From Bradyrhizobium iriomotense (lineage in GTDB: Bacteria > Pseudomonadota > Alphaproteobacteria > Rhizobiales > Xanthobacteraceae), in the NCBI RefSeq assembly GCF_018129405.1, contig NZ_JAFCLP010000007.1, positions 124,001-188,000 of the forward strand: a stretch of DNA of 64,000 bases. The letters are read 5' to 3'. Shown here in pieces: positions 18,634 through 27,526 of the stretch (the first letter of the stretch is position 1; the number at the start of each line of letters is the position of its first letter). Position numbers and translations under genes: made by a program. The notes under the pieces were generated by a model that saw nothing but the letters and a program-made list of their open reading frames with translations, did no database searches and was not told the DNA's origin.

Positions 18634-19334
18634 AACTGCTGCTCCTCTTTCGCCGGCTGTTGCGGCCGGGTGCCCGCCGCCACGCAGGTCACCGGATTCT
18701 TGGCCCGCGCGCATTCGGCCGGTGCCGTGATGTGCGGGACCACCGCGCCCGACGCCGCCAGCACCTGCCCGCTGGCGCCGTCACGCACGGTGATGCGGAT
18801 GCGGGCCGGCAGTTGCGGCTGGCCGCGCCAGGTCGGCTGCCACTGACCGTCCTGCCCAGCATAGGCAAAGCTGACCCGGAACGGCGCCCGGATCAGCACG
18901 ACCTGGTCGAGGAAGCGGATCTGTCCATCCGCAGGCATCGGCTGGAACGGCGCGCGCTCGCGCACCAGCGCAAGCCCCTGCGCGTCGGCCTTCTCGATCA
19001 AGCGGATGAATTCGAGCCCGGGACGCGCGCTCGGACCGAGCGCGGTGCGCAGGAACGTCACCGACAATTCGGCGCCCTCGAACAGCGGCGCCTTGGCATC
19101 GCCGTTGACCGTCATCTGCTCGGCGACCGACAAATCGGCGATGATGCGGTCGAGCCCGGTCGCGAGGCGCTCGGCCCGCTGCACGCGGGCGATGCCGCGG
19201 TTCCAGTTCGGCAGCCATTGCGCCGTCACCGTCGCAAGGGCCGCCAGGATGACGGTCATCAGCAGCGTCGCCAGCAACACTTCGAGCAGGGTGAAGCCCG
19301 CCTCATCGGCGAGTGCGCGGCGGAGGCGTTTCAT
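18630..19334 (-). CDS. gspJ: Type II secretion minor pseudopilin J
   Basis: A 234-residue pseudopilin precursor. A short basic leader is followed by EAGFTLLEVLLATLLMTVIL: Gly-Phe cleavage site, Glu at position 5 of the mature protein, and the hydrophobic N-terminal helix. The larger C-terminal domain has ERLATGLDRIIADLSVAEQM, similar to GspJ proteins that form the tip complex with GspI and GspK. Its ATG overlaps the gspI stop by 4 bases. It is processed by the prepilin peptidase, probably the one encoded at 26.1-26.7 kb. Confidence 0.87.
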   Translation of the reverse strand: MKRLRRALADEAGFTLLEVLLATLLMTVILAALATVTAQWLPNWNRGIARVQRAERLATGLDRIIADLSVAEQMTVNGDAKAPLFEGAELSVTFLRTALGPSARPGLEFIRLIEKADAQGLALVRERAPFQPMPADGQIRFLDQVVLIRAPFRVSFAYAGQDGQWQPTWRGQPQLPARIRITVRDGASGQVLAASGAVVPHITAPAECARAKNPVTCVAAGTRPQQPAKEEQQL

Positions 19335-19726
19335 TGCGCGGCCCTCGGCACCAGCTTCACCGTCGTGACCTGGATCGCGGCGCCGTCGGCGCGCTGGAGG
19401 CGCAGATTGACGGCCAATGGCACGAAGCGATCTGTCTCGGGATTGCCACCCGTCACGCTCATCGGTGTGACGTCGACGCGCCAGCGGCTGCCGGCAAGTT
19501 CGCCACTCTGCCGCCCCGGTTTCAGCAAGGACCGCGCCGACAGGTTCGCAAGCAGGGTCTCGGCCGTGCCGGCGAGGACGAGACGCTGGTCGATCGCACG
19601 CGTACCCTTCACGGTCGTGGCGATGACCGAGCCGATCGTCCCGAGCACGACGGCGATGATCGCAAGCGCGACCAGCGCCTCGATCAGCGTGAAGCCGGCG
19701 GCGTCAGAGCAGCTTCTGCGGGACAA
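19331..19726 (-). CDS. gspI: Type II secretion minor pseudopilin I
   Basis: A 131-residue pseudopilin precursor with leader ending AAG and mature start FTLIEALVALAIIAVVLGTI, which contains Glu5. Length and the VLAGTAETLLANL segment match GspI. The start is TTG: GGAGG lies eight bases upstream and the reading overlaps gspH by 23 bases, while no ATG or GTG lies before the leader. The unusual start codon with a strong ribosome site suggests translational coupling at a reduced rate, as suits a minor tip component. Confidence 0.85.
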   Translation of the reverse strand: MSRRSCSDAAGFTLIEALVALAIIAVVLGTIGSVIATTVKGTRAIDQRLVLAGTAETLLANLSARSLLKPGRQSGELAGSRWRVDVTPMSVTGGNPETDRFVPLAVNLRLQRADGAAIQVTTVKLVPRAAQ

Positions 19727-20195
19727 TCTCGACGCCTCCGGTCAGCCAGTTGACGCGCACCTCATAGCCCATGCCGGGCCGCGCCAGCGCGATCGTTCCC
19801 CCGCACGACATGCCCGACGGAAAGAAGTCGATCGATCGCCCCGTTGCGCGATCGGCACAGCGCGAGGCCAGCATCGCCTGCATCACCACGTCGCCCGGCA
19901 GGCGGATGGTGCGCCCGGTGACGCCGGAACGGATCGCGCGCGCCTCGGCGTCCACCTGCGTCGTCACCCTGACCTGCCGGCGTAGCGCCGCGCTGCGGTC
20001 TGCCTTCAGCAGCGCCGCAGTCTCGACCGCGTAGCTTTCCAGCCTCGCCCGGGTCGTCGAGCGTGGAAGCGCCGGCAAGATGATCGCCGCGAGCAGGCCG
20101 ATGATCGCGAGCACGCACAGGATCTCGATCAGCGCGAAGCCGTGCGCATGGCGGAGGGCTTCAGCGCGAGCCGCTGACAATGTCGGCTGCCGTTC
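19704..20195 (-). CDS. gspH: Type II secretion minor pseudopilin H
   Basis: A ~163-residue pseudopilin precursor. The cleavage region AHGFALIEILCVLAIIGLLA has Gly-Phe and Glu5. The C-terminal GMGYEVRVNWLTGGVEIVP resembles the beta-rich domain of GspH. Two starts are possible: ATG at 20216, without a ribosome site, and GTG at 20195, with AGGAAGG upstream. The second is chosen. Either way the gene overlaps the end of gspG by 35-56 bases. It probably links the tip complex to the GspG shaft. Confidence 0.82.
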   Translation of the reverse strand, partial: ERQPTLSAARAEALRHAHGFALIEILCVLAIIGLLAAIILPALPRSTTRARLESYAVETAALLKADRSAALRRQVRVTTQVDAEARAIRSGVTGRTIRLPGDVVMQAMLASRCADRATGRSIDFFPSGMSCGGTIALARPGMGYEVRVNWLTGGVEIVPQKLL

Positions 20196-20616
20196 CACTG
20201 CCGCCTTCCTGGCCATCAGATCCGAGCGAAATGATCTCGTAGGGTGCGCTCGCGCCCGGCGAACGATAGACGTAGATGTGACCCCACGGATCGCTCGGCA
20301 CCACGCCGCCGCGCAAGTAGGGCCCGTTCCAGCCGGACTGGTTGGTGTTGCGGGTCAGCGCCGCGAGGCCTTCATTGGACGTCGGATAGCGGCCGAGATC
20401 GAGATAATAGAGATCGAGCGCGCTGGAAAAACTCTCGATCTGGATCTTCGCCGCCTTCGCCTTGGATTCGCTGAGATAGTTCAGCACGCGCGGGCCGACC
20501 AGCGCCATGATCATCCCGATGATGGTGATGACCACCAGCATCTCGACGAGGGTGAAGCCTGCTTCCCCTCGGCTGTCGCGCCGCCGACCGCGGCTTGCTG
20601 ATGGATGTTTGGTCAC
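20161..20616 (-). CDS. gspG: Type II secretion major pseudopilin G
   Basis: A 151-residue major pseudopilin precursor. The leader ends EAG and the mature protein starts FTLVEMLVVITIIGMIMALV with Glu5. The C-terminal SLGSDGQEGGSGTAADI corresponds to the calcium-binding loop typical of GspG, and GRYPTSNEGLAALTRN is also family-specific. The GTG at 20616 is supported by GGGAGAAG seven bases upstream; the frame stays open far beyond but only antisense to gspF. It is the main building block of the pseudopilus driven by GspE. Confidence 0.92.
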   Translation of the reverse strand: MTKHPSASRGRRRDSRGEAGFTLVEMLVVITIIGMIMALVGPRVLNYLSESKAKAAKIQIESFSSALDLYYLDLGRYPTSNEGLAALTRNTNQSGWNGPYLRGGVVPSDPWGHIYVYRSPGASAPYEIISLGSDGQEGGSGTAADIVSGSR

Positions 20617-20639
20617 TTCGAGCTTCTCCCGTTCCCTGC

Positions 20640-21851
20640 CTATCCGACAATCTGGCTCACCGACATCAGCGCCGTCATCACCGAGGTGATCAGGCCGCCG
20701 ACCACCAGCGAGATCGCAATGATCGCCGCCGGTCCGGCGATGCCGACGGCGCGGTCCAGCGTACGCTGCAACTTGGCCTCGTAGAATTCGGCAACCCGCC
20801 CGGACAGCATCGGCAATTGCCCGGTCTCGTCGCCGAGCCGGAGCATGCGCACCGCCATTGCCGGCAACGCCGCGGTCTCGGCCAGTGCATCGGAAAGTTT
20901 CGAGCCATGGCGGACGCGGTCGGCGGCCTCGCTCCAGACCGTGGATGGGCCTGTCGTGGCCATCATGTCGATGAGGATGCGCAGCGTGGTGGTGAGATTG
21001 ACGCCGCTGCCGAGCAGCAGGCCGAGATTGCGGCAGAACAGCGCCGTGCGGTACGCGCCCATGATGTTGCGGATCGCAGGCAGCCGCGTGATCGCATGGG
21101 TGATGCCGCGGCGGATACGCTCCTGCCGCAGCAGAAGCCATGTCGCGGCGATGACGGTCGCAAGGCCGGCCAGCACCATGTCGGAATTGCCGCGCAGGAA
21201 GGTCGAGATGTTGAGGAAGACACCGACGACCGGATCGACCTTGGCACCGAAATCCTGCAACACCGATGCGAACTGCGGCAGCACGAAGGTGAGGAAGAAC
21301 AGCAGCACGCAGCCGGCCGCGCCGAGCACGAACAAGGGATAGCGGATCGCATCCGAGAGCCGGCGCCTCAAGGCCTCGCTGCGCGCGCGTTCGCCGGCCA
21401 GCACCTCCAGAACCTGATCGAGGGACCCCGAGGCCTCGCCGACCCGCACCAGCGCGATGTACATCGGCGGAAACAGCCCCTCGTGCCGTGCCAGCGCCTC
21501 GGCAAAGCTCTCGCCCGAGACGACGCGGGACCGGATGTCGGCAACGACCGGCCGCAGCCGGCCGAAATCGGGATCGGCCGCGAGCAGCTCCAATCCGTCA
21601 TTGATGCGGGCGCCGGCCCGCAAGAGCAGCGCGAGGTCGCGCGTGAAGATGGTGACGTCTTCCGGCTTCGGCCGGTTGAAGAGGCTGGTCACGCGGCCGG
21701 CCGCGCCGCCCTCCTCCGGCGTGACGTTGTCGACCAGGACGAGGCCGAGCCGCTCGATCCGCTGTGCGACGTCGCCAGGCGCGGGCGCGGCGATGGCGCC
21801 GGAGACCAGTTCGCCGTTGGCGTTGAGTGCGCGGTAACGATAGTTCGGCAT
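20640..21851 (-). CDS. gspF: Type II secretion inner-membrane platform protein F
   Basis: A 403-residue polytopic membrane protein starting MPNYRYRALNANGELVSG, the standard GspF/PilC N-terminus. It has two homologous T2SSF domains (roughly 65-190 and 270-395) and three membrane spans, for example LFVLGAAGCVLLFFLTFVLP. It anchors the pseudopilus assembly machinery and contacts GspE and GspL. The ATG lies 5 bases after the gspE stop; an upstream in-frame start would overlap gspE. The length is normal for the family. Confidence 0.93.
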   Translation of the reverse strand: MPNYRYRALNANGELVSGAIAAPAPGDVAQRIERLGLVLVDNVTPEEGGAAGRVTSLFNRPKPEDVTIFTRDLALLLRAGARINDGLELLAADPDFGRLRPVVADIRSRVVSGESFAEALARHEGLFPPMYIALVRVGEASGSLDQVLEVLAGERARSEALRRRLSDAIRYPLFVLGAAGCVLLFFLTFVLPQFASVLQDFGAKVDPVVGVFLNISTFLRGNSDMVLAGLATVIAATWLLLRQERIRRGITHAITRLPAIRNIMGAYRTALFCRNLGLLLGSGVNLTTTLRILIDMMATTGPSTVWSEAADRVRHGSKLSDALAETAALPAMAVRMLRLGDETGQLPMLSGRVAEFYEAKLQRTLDRAVGIAGPAAIIAISLVVGGLITSVMTALMSVSQIVG

Positions 21852-21856
21852 GGGTG

Positions 21857-23599
21857 TCAGCGCACCGTCGTGACGCGGAAGACCTCGGGCACGGTGGTGA
21901 GCCCGGCCCGGCATTTGGCGACCGCGTCCTCCAGCATGGTCGTCATGCCGCCCCGCATCGCGGCGGCATCGATCGAATGGGAATCGGTCTGCGGTCCGAC
22001 CAGCGCGCGGACCTCGTCGGACATTTCGAGGATCTCGAACACGCCGTTACGGCCGCGATAGCCGGTGCCGCCGCAGCGCTCGCAGCCGCCGGCCTCGTGC
22101 ACGACCTCGCCACATCTGAAGCCGATCACCGCAAGGCGCGGGTCCTTGGCAAGATCGGCCTCGGTCAATGCATGCGGCAGCTTGCAGCGGTCGCAAAGCA
22201 TGCGCACCAGGCGTTGCGCCACCACCGCGCGCAGCGTCGACTTCAGCAGGAAGCCCTCGATGCCGAGATCGATCAGGCGCGGCACGGCAGCCGCCGCCGT
22301 CTCAGTGTGCAGCGTCGTCAGCACCAGATGGCCGGTCAGCGCGGCATGGATCGCGATATGGGCGGTCTCGGCGTCGCGGACCTCGCCGACCATGATCACG
22401 TCGGGATCCTGGCGCACGAAAGCGCGCATGGCCGAGGCGAAGGTCAGCCCGATCGACGGCTTGACCTGGGACTGGTTGATGCCGGGGATCTCGTATTCGA
22501 CGGGATCTTCGATGGTGAGGATCTTTCGCGTCGGCTCGTTCAGGATCGACAGCATGATGGCGAGCGTCGTGGTCTTGCCGCTGCCGGTCGGACCCGTCAC
22601 GACGATCATGCCGTGCGGCATCGCCAGAAGGCGCGTCATCACGCTCTCGTCGCGTGCGGCAAGGCCAAGCTTGCTCATCTCCAGGAGGCCGCGGTCGCGC
22701 GGCAGCAGGCGGATGACGGCGCTCTCGCCGTGTTGCGTCGGCATGGTCGCGACGCGGACGTCGATCTCGCTGCGCCCGACGCGCACGCGCGCCGCGCCGT
22801 CCTGCGGCAGCCGCCGCTCCGCGATGTTGAGGCTGGCGAGAATCTTGATGCGCGAGATCAACGCCTGCGGCGGGATGCCGTGCGGCGACGGCAGTGCGCG
22901 CAAGAGGCCGTCGACGCGCATGCGCACGGCGAGTCCGGCGCGGAACGGCTCGACATGGATGTCGCTCGCGCGCAAGTCCACCGCGCGCTCCAGGAGATCG
23001 TTGAGCGCGCGCACCACCGGCGCACCGCTGGCGAGATCGCGCAGGCTTTCGATGTCGTCGTCGGACTGCTGCTGCAATCGGACGCCTTCGTCCGCATTTG
23101 CTTCGGCGGCGCCGGTTCTTTGGTCGAGAGCTGTCGTAATATCTTCATATGACGCGACGACAATGTCGACCCGCGTGCCGAAGACAATCTCGGCGGCGCG
23201 GATGGCGGCGGCATCCAAAGGATCGGCAATCGCTATTCCATAAGTTCCGCTCGAAGAGCGGAATGGAAATATGGTCGATTCCCGCAGGAATCTATGTGAG
23301 AAGCCGTCGAGGCAAGGCGTGATTGACAGTAACTGCGGAAGACCCAGCCGCGGCAGTCGAAAATATTCCGAGACCTCGTCAGCGAATTCGGCTGACGAAA
23401 GGTCCATTTTCTCCCACAGCTCGCGGAGCGACCGACCAGATCCGGCATCTGTCGGACCAACGAGGTGCGCAAGCGCGCGCGACGGTAACGAGTGCTTTGC
23501 GAGAAGATGCTGTTTGAAGGTGTCGACCGCGACGTCTTGCATGCCCTTCACCGCACCACGCTTGTTAGCAACACATCCATCCGTCTCGCTCACGACCAT
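21857..23599 (-). CDS. gspE: Type II secretion ATPase E
   Basis: A ~580-residue AAA-type secretion ATPase that powers pseudopilus extension. An N-terminal MshEN-like region (LPQLLSITPCLDGFSHRFLR) precedes the ATPase core. The core has Walker A GPTGSGKTTT at about residue 335, Asp/His boxes, and Walker B IMVGEVRDAETAHIA. Two CxxC pairs near 470 and 508 form the zinc-binding C-terminal element typical of GspE and absent from PilT. The ATG at 23599 is taken because the longer frame would overlap gspD on the other strand. It is the first gene of the leftward gsp operon. Confidence 0.93.
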   Translation of the reverse strand: MVVSETDGCVANKRGAVKGMQDVAVDTFKQHLLAKHSLPSRALAHLVGPTDAGSGRSLRELWEKMDLSSAEFADEVSEYFRLPRLGLPQLLSITPCLDGFSHRFLRESTIFPFRSSSGTYGIAIADPLDAAAIRAAEIVFGTRVDIVVASYEDITTALDQRTGAAEANADEGVRLQQQSDDDIESLRDLASGAPVVRALNDLLERAVDLRASDIHVEPFRAGLAVRMRVDGLLRALPSPHGIPPQALISRIKILASLNIAERRLPQDGAARVRVGRSEIDVRVATMPTQHGESAVIRLLPRDRGLLEMSKLGLAARDESVMTRLLAMPHGMIVVTGPTGSGKTTTLAIMLSILNEPTRKILTIEDPVEYEIPGINQSQVKPSIGLTFASAMRAFVRQDPDVIMVGEVRDAETAHIAIHAALTGHLVLTTLHTETAAAAVPRLIDLGIEGFLLKSTLRAVVAQRLVRMLCDRCKLPHALTEADLAKDPRLAVIGFRCGEVVHEAGGCERCGGTGYRGRNGVFEILEMSDEVRALVGPQTDSHSIDAAAMRGGMTTMLEDAVAKCRAGLTTVPEVFRVTTVR

Positions 23600-23657
23600 G
23601 GAGTCCACGATAGGTTTACTAGCAAGAAATGGTAGCGACGCAAATTTTGGCGCATAC

Positions 23658-23672
23658 GATCCATGATGGATC
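23658..23672. promoter_or_regulatory. Palindrome spanning the gspD start codon
   Basis: GATCCAT-G-ATGGATC is a perfect 7-base inverted repeat. It overlaps the gspD initiation codons inside the 63-bp divergent gspE-gspD control region. It could be an operator or an mRNA hairpin that masks the start. No Shine-Dalgarno is visible before gspD. Confidence 0.4.
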
Positions 23673-26059
23673 AGACACAATTTTCGGCCACTCGAAGCGA
23701 TGGCTGTCATATTTCGTTCAAACTACTCCAGCCGCTTTTGCGCCTCCGCTCCGCGTTGCCTGGAACGCTCATCCTGTTGTCGTCCGCTTTCCTGCTCGGG
23801 GCGTGCATCGTCACCGCCGATCAGTCGATCGAAGCGGACCCAAAGGATCCGCGTGCCCAGGACATCGCCGACAGGATCCGCTCCCTCGACCTGCAGCCGC
23901 GTCAAGCTGCGGATGCGGGCGCGGGCAGCATTGCCCAGGCGAAATCGTCCAAGCCCGCGATCTACCTCAGCGATGGCGCAACGCCGCAAGGTGGCGCACT
24001 GGCCGAGCGCGACGATGGCGGCGGCAGCGGCTACGACCTCAATTTCGAGAATGCGCCGGTCGCCACCGTCGCAAAGGTCATTCTCGGTGATGTGCTCAAT
24101 GTCGGTTACACGATCGACCCGCGCGTGCAGGGGACCGTGACGCTGGCCTCGGTGCGCCCCGTGCCCAAGGCAGACGCGCTCTACGTGCTGGAGAACGCGC
24201 TACGCATGTCCGGCGTCGCGCTGGTCCGCGACCGCACCGGCTATCGGCTGCTCCCGGCGCCGGAAGCCGGCCCCGGCGGCATCGACCGTTCGATGAATGC
24301 TTCGGCTGGCCAGGGCGTCACGGTGGTGCCGCTGCGCTATGTCTCGGCGCAGAACATCTTCAAGCTGCTCGACGCCTTCGGCGTGAAGGCCTCGACCATG
24401 CGTCCCGACAACGCCCGCAACACGCTGATCGTCAGCGGCAGCGGCAGCGACCGCGCGACCGCGGTCGACACCATCCTCTCCTTCGACGCCGACTGGATGC
24501 GCGGACAATCCGTCGGCATCTTCCCGGTGCGCAATTCCTCGCCGGAGCCGGTCATCACCGAGATCGAGAAGATCATGGATTCCGGTGAAGGCGGCATGAG
24601 CCAGAACGTGATCAAGTTCCAGCCGATCTCGCGGCTCAACTCGATCCTCGTGGTGAGCCAGAAGCCGGAATATCTCAAGCGCGCCCAGACGTGGATCGCG
24701 CGGCTCGATCGCTCCGACACCGACGGAGTGAACCTGAAGTCCTATCCGCTGCGCTACGGCAATTCCAAGCTGATCGTGGCGCTGCTGAACGAGATGCTGC
24801 TCAACCAGGGCTCGGCGAGCAGTTCGACGCTCGACAATGCGTCGAGCCAGATTGCGCCCGGCGCCGGGATGTCGACGATGTCCTCCGGCAATCCCGTGGC
24901 GTCGCTCAGCGCACTGCCCACCGCTGCGGCGGGTGCGGCAACGCCGGTCACCACGCCTCCGGGATCATCGCTCAGCGCCCGTCCCGCTCCGGCCGTCGCC
25001 GCCGCAACGCCGGCGCAGGACAATAGCCTCGGCGGACTCTCGGGCGGCGGGGCCAAGCCCGGCCTCAACGGCATTCTCCAGAACGTGCGGATCACCGCCG
25101 ACGTCACCAACAATGCCGTGCTCGTCTACGCCAATCAGGAGTCGCAGCGCATCGTCGAGCAGACCATCCGGCAGATCGACCGGCCGCAGCGCCAGATCGC
25201 CATCGAGGCGACGATCGCCGAGGTGACGCTGAACGACCAGCTGAACTATGGCGTGCAGTTCTTCCTGGCGAGCCAGAAAGGCTCGATCTCCAACACCATT
25301 TCGGGCATCAGCAACAGCGCCACGATCGGCAGCGACACCGAGCCGGCGAGCAACGCGGTCAATGCCGCCGCCGGCGCCCTGCTCGGCCGTGCGCTGCCGG
25401 GCTTCAACTTCCTGATCGGCTCCGAGAACTCACCGCGCGTCGTGCTCGACGCATTGCACGGCATCACCAACGTCAAGGTGCTGTCGAACCCGTCGCTGGT
25501 GGTGCTGGACAACCAGACCGCGACCCTGCAGGTCGGCGACCAGGTGCCGTTCTCGACGGGCACCGCGACCGTGCTGACCGCCAACAACACCGTGGTCAAC
25601 ACCATCGACTACAAGAACACCGGCATCATCCTGCGGGTGCTGCCGCGCGCCAACGCCAACGGCAACGTCGTGCTCGACATCGAGCAGGAGATCTCGAGCG
25701 TGGCCGCCGGCAGTGCCAACTCGTTGACGCCCACGATCTCGCAGCGCCGGGTCAAGAGCTCGATCGCAGTGACGAGCGGGCAGACCGTGCTGCTCGCCGG
25801 TCTGATCAGCGAGACCGAGAACAGGCAGCGCCAGGGCCTGCCGATCCTGGATTCCATTCCCGGCATGGGCGATGCCTTCTCGCATCAGACCAATGCGCGT
25901 GCGCGCACCGAGTTGATCCTGTTCATCCGCCCGACCGTGATCAAGGACGGCGTCGATGCTCACGTCATCGCCGAGGAGATGCGCAGCAAGATGAACGGTC
26001 GCATTGTCGGGACCAGCAATCCCGTGGTCACCGTGAGCCCGCCCGGGGTGGCGCGCTGA
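23663..26059 (+). CDS. gspD: Type II secretion outer-membrane secretin D
   Basis: A 798-residue secretin forming the outer-membrane gate. A long basic N-region is followed by LILLSSAFLLGAC, a lipobox with Cys48, so this secretin is probably a lipoprotein. N0 (FENAPVATVAKVILGDVLNV), N1 and N2 domains follow, then an Ala/Ser/Pro-rich insert of roughly 80-90 residues before N3. The C-terminal secretin domain includes NVKVLSNPSLVVLDNQTATL and VGDQVPFSTGTATVL. It is transcribed divergently from gspE, with the prepilin peptidase 4 bases downstream. No separate pilotin gene is seen, which the lipobox would make unnecessary. Confidence 0.93.
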   Translation: MMDQTQFSATRSDGCHISFKLLQPLLRLRSALPGTLILLSSAFLLGACIVTADQSIEADPKDPRAQDIADRIRSLDLQPRQAADAGAGSIAQAKSSKPAIYLSDGATPQGGALAERDDGGGSGYDLNFENAPVATVAKVILGDVLNVGYTIDPRVQGTVTLASVRPVPKADALYVLENALRMSGVALVRDRTGYRLLPAPEAGPGGIDRSMNASAGQGVTVVPLRYVSAQNIFKLLDAFGVKASTMRPDNARNTLIVSGSGSDRATAVDTILSFDADWMRGQSVGIFPVRNSSPEPVITEIEKIMDSGEGGMSQNVIKFQPISRLNSILVVSQKPEYLKRAQTWIARLDRSDTDGVNLKSYPLRYGNSKLIVALLNEMLLNQGSASSSTLDNASSQIAPGAGMSTMSSGNPVASLSALPTAAAGAATPVTTPPGSSLSARPAPAVAAATPAQDNSLGGLSGGGAKPGLNGILQNVRITADVTNNAVLVYANQESQRIVEQTIRQIDRPQRQIAIEATIAEVTLNDQLNYGVQFFLASQKGSISNTISGISNSATIGSDTEPASNAVNAAAGALLGRALPGFNFLIGSENSPRVVLDALHGITNVKVLSNPSLVVLDNQTATLQVGDQVPFSTGTATVLTANNTVVNTIDYKNTGIILRVLPRANANGNVVLDIEQEISSVAAGSANSLTPTISQRRVKSSIAVTSGQTVLLAGLISETENRQRQGLPILDSIPGMGDAFSHQTNARARTELILFIRPTVIKDGVDAHVIAEEMRSKMNGRIVGTSNPVVTVSPPGVAR

Positions 26060-26063
26060 CGGC

Positions 26064-26651
26064 GTGACGGACCAGGTGATGAACGACGGCACCGGCGCCC
26101 CGCTCGCGCTCGGCATCGCCCTGCTGCTGGGGGTGTTCGCGAGCCTCGTCACCGCGCCGGGGGCGGAAGGCCTGTACGGCGCCTTCCTGGCTGCCCTGAT
26201 GCTGGCGATCGCCGCGTACGATGCCCGCCACTACCTCATCCCGAACGAGCTGACGGGCACGGCTTTCGCGCTCGCCTTGCTCCGCGGCGGGGCGTTGGTG
26301 CCCGATCTCGGCCTGGAGGCGCTGCTCTGGCCGCTCGCCCGTGCCGCAGCCGTGGCGCTGCCGCTGCTGCTGCTGATGTCGCTCTACCGGCGCTGGCGCG
26401 GCCGTGACGGGCTCGGGCTCGGCGACGTCAAGCTCGCCGCTGTGTGCGGCGCCTGGCTCGATCTTGTGACCGTGGCCGCGGTGATCGAGCTTGCGGCGCT
26501 GCTCGCGATCGCCGTCTATGCCGCCAATGCTTCACTTCGAAAGAAACCGCTGCGCGCCACCGCCTTTCTGCCGTTCGGATTGTTTCTGGCACCGGCGATC
26601 TGGCTCGGTTGGCTGGGCGAGACCTGGTACGCGAACTGGCTCGGCGGCTGA
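26064..26651 (+). CDS. gspO: Prepilin peptidase (A24, catalytic core only)
   Basis: A 195-residue polytopic membrane aspartic peptidase that cleaves pseudopilin leaders at the Gly-Phe bond. Both catalytic aspartates are present: Asp53 in AAYDARHYLIPN and Asp121 in GLGLGDVKL. The protein has about six hydrophobic segments. It lacks the N-terminal cysteine-rich methyltransferase domain of PilD/GspO, so it resembles TadV/CpaA-sized peptidases. The GTG start is 4 bases after gspD, indicating coupling. It is likely dedicated to the pseudopilins encoded on the opposite strand. Confidence 0.88.
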   Translation: MTDQVMNDGTGAPLALGIALLLGVFASLVTAPGAEGLYGAFLAALMLAIAAYDARHYLIPNELTGTAFALALLRGGALVPDLGLEALLWPLARAAAVALPLLLLMSLYRRWRGRDGLGLGDVKLAAVCGAWLDLVTVAAVIELAALLAIAVYAANASLRKKPLRATAFLPFGLFLAPAIWLGWLGETWYANWLGG

Positions 26652-26733
26652 CCCGGCTAAGGCGCGATAATCCCGGGAGGAATCGTCATTCCGGCGCACG
26701 CGGGAGGCGCCGCGCCGGCGGTCGCCGTCTACT

Positions 26734-26761
26734 GTGCATGGGGTTGTTTTCGCACTTTTTT
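26734..26761. repeat. Dispersed intergenic motif, copy 2 (inverted)
   Basis: The reverse complement of this stretch shares a 21-base core with 4461-4486 and is likewise flanked by a homopolymer A/T run. It lies in the 166-base convergent gap between the prepilin peptidase and the Sel1-repeat gene. The rest of that gap shows no gene. Confidence 0.6.
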
Positions 26762-26817
26762 GTTTGGGGCTTCGTCCGGGGTGCGGACGGCCGGGGAAGC
26801 CCGGCATGGGAGGGCCG

Positions 26818-27384
26818 TCAGTGCTCGCGGCTCGGCGCCCATTCCAGCGCCCGCAGGCGGGCCTCGGCGATCTCGCCGCGCGTCATCTTGGTGGTGACGG
26901 CATCGCGGATCCGGGCCCGCGCCTCTCGCGCCGGCGCCGGCGCTGCGGCCGTCGACAGGTTGAGCCATTTGGAGGCCTCGACGATGTCCTGCGGCACGCC
27001 AAAGCCGCGGTCGTAGAGCAGGCCCAGGGAATATTGGGCACGACTGTCGCCCTGCTCCGCCGCGCGGCGGTACCACATCGCGGCCTCCGTATAGTTCCGC
27101 GGAACGCCGCGCCCGGTCTCGAACAGGAAGCCGAGATAGGTCTGCGCCGGCGCGTTGCCGCGCTCGGCCAGCGGAATGAAGATGCGGGAGGCCGCCGCAT
27201 AGTCCTGGCGCTGAAACGCGGAGACGCCCTGGCGAAGCGACTGGGCCTGGGCCGGCGCGGCGAGCGTCACGAGCATCACGAAGATGGCAGTGCCCGCCCA
27301 TCCTGTCCGTCGCGAAAAACCGCGCAACCGTGCTCGCGACACCTCGCGGCAAAAAACCGGATCCTGGCTGTCGAGAGTCACCAT
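26818..27384 (-). CDS. Secreted Sel1-repeat (tetratricopeptide-like) protein
   Basis: A ~188-residue exported protein. A twin-arginine-flavoured basic segment leads into TAIFVMLVTLAAPAQAQS, a convincing Sec signal peptide with Ala-Gln-Ala cleavage. Two to three Sel1 repeats follow, including AQTYLGFLFETGRGVPRNY and AQYSLGLLYDRGFGVPQDI. Such proteins are periplasmic scaffolds or regulators of envelope processes. The ATG at 27384 is chosen so that the signal peptide sits at a normal distance from the start. It is a single gene, convergent with the prepilin peptidase; no partner can be named. Confidence 0.82.
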   Translation of the reverse strand: MVTLDSQDPVFCREVSRARLRGFSRRTGWAGTAIFVMLVTLAAPAQAQSLRQGVSAFQRQDYAAASRIFIPLAERGNAPAQTYLGFLFETGRGVPRNYTEAAMWYRRAAEQGDSRAQYSLGLLYDRGFGVPQDIVEASKWLNLSTAAAPAPAREARARIRDAVTTKMTRGEIAEARLRALEWAPSREH

Positions 27385-27526
27385 CCCATCCGCACTCCCT
27401 GGATATGCAGGCAGACTAGTCCGCGGCCATGCCGAAATCCAGAGCGGGTGCCGGCACAAAAAAGCTCGGGGCGCCTGCGCCCGGAGCTCATCGATTGGAT
27501 CTCACCTGCACTACGAGACCACTCCG

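Noticed and set aside
15188-26651. Reading the gsp cluster as a type IV pilus
   Set aside because: There are no pilT, pilM-P/Q set or pilA-type long pilins. GspE has the zinc CxxC pairs, and the H-I-J-K minor pseudopilins are specific to type II secretion.
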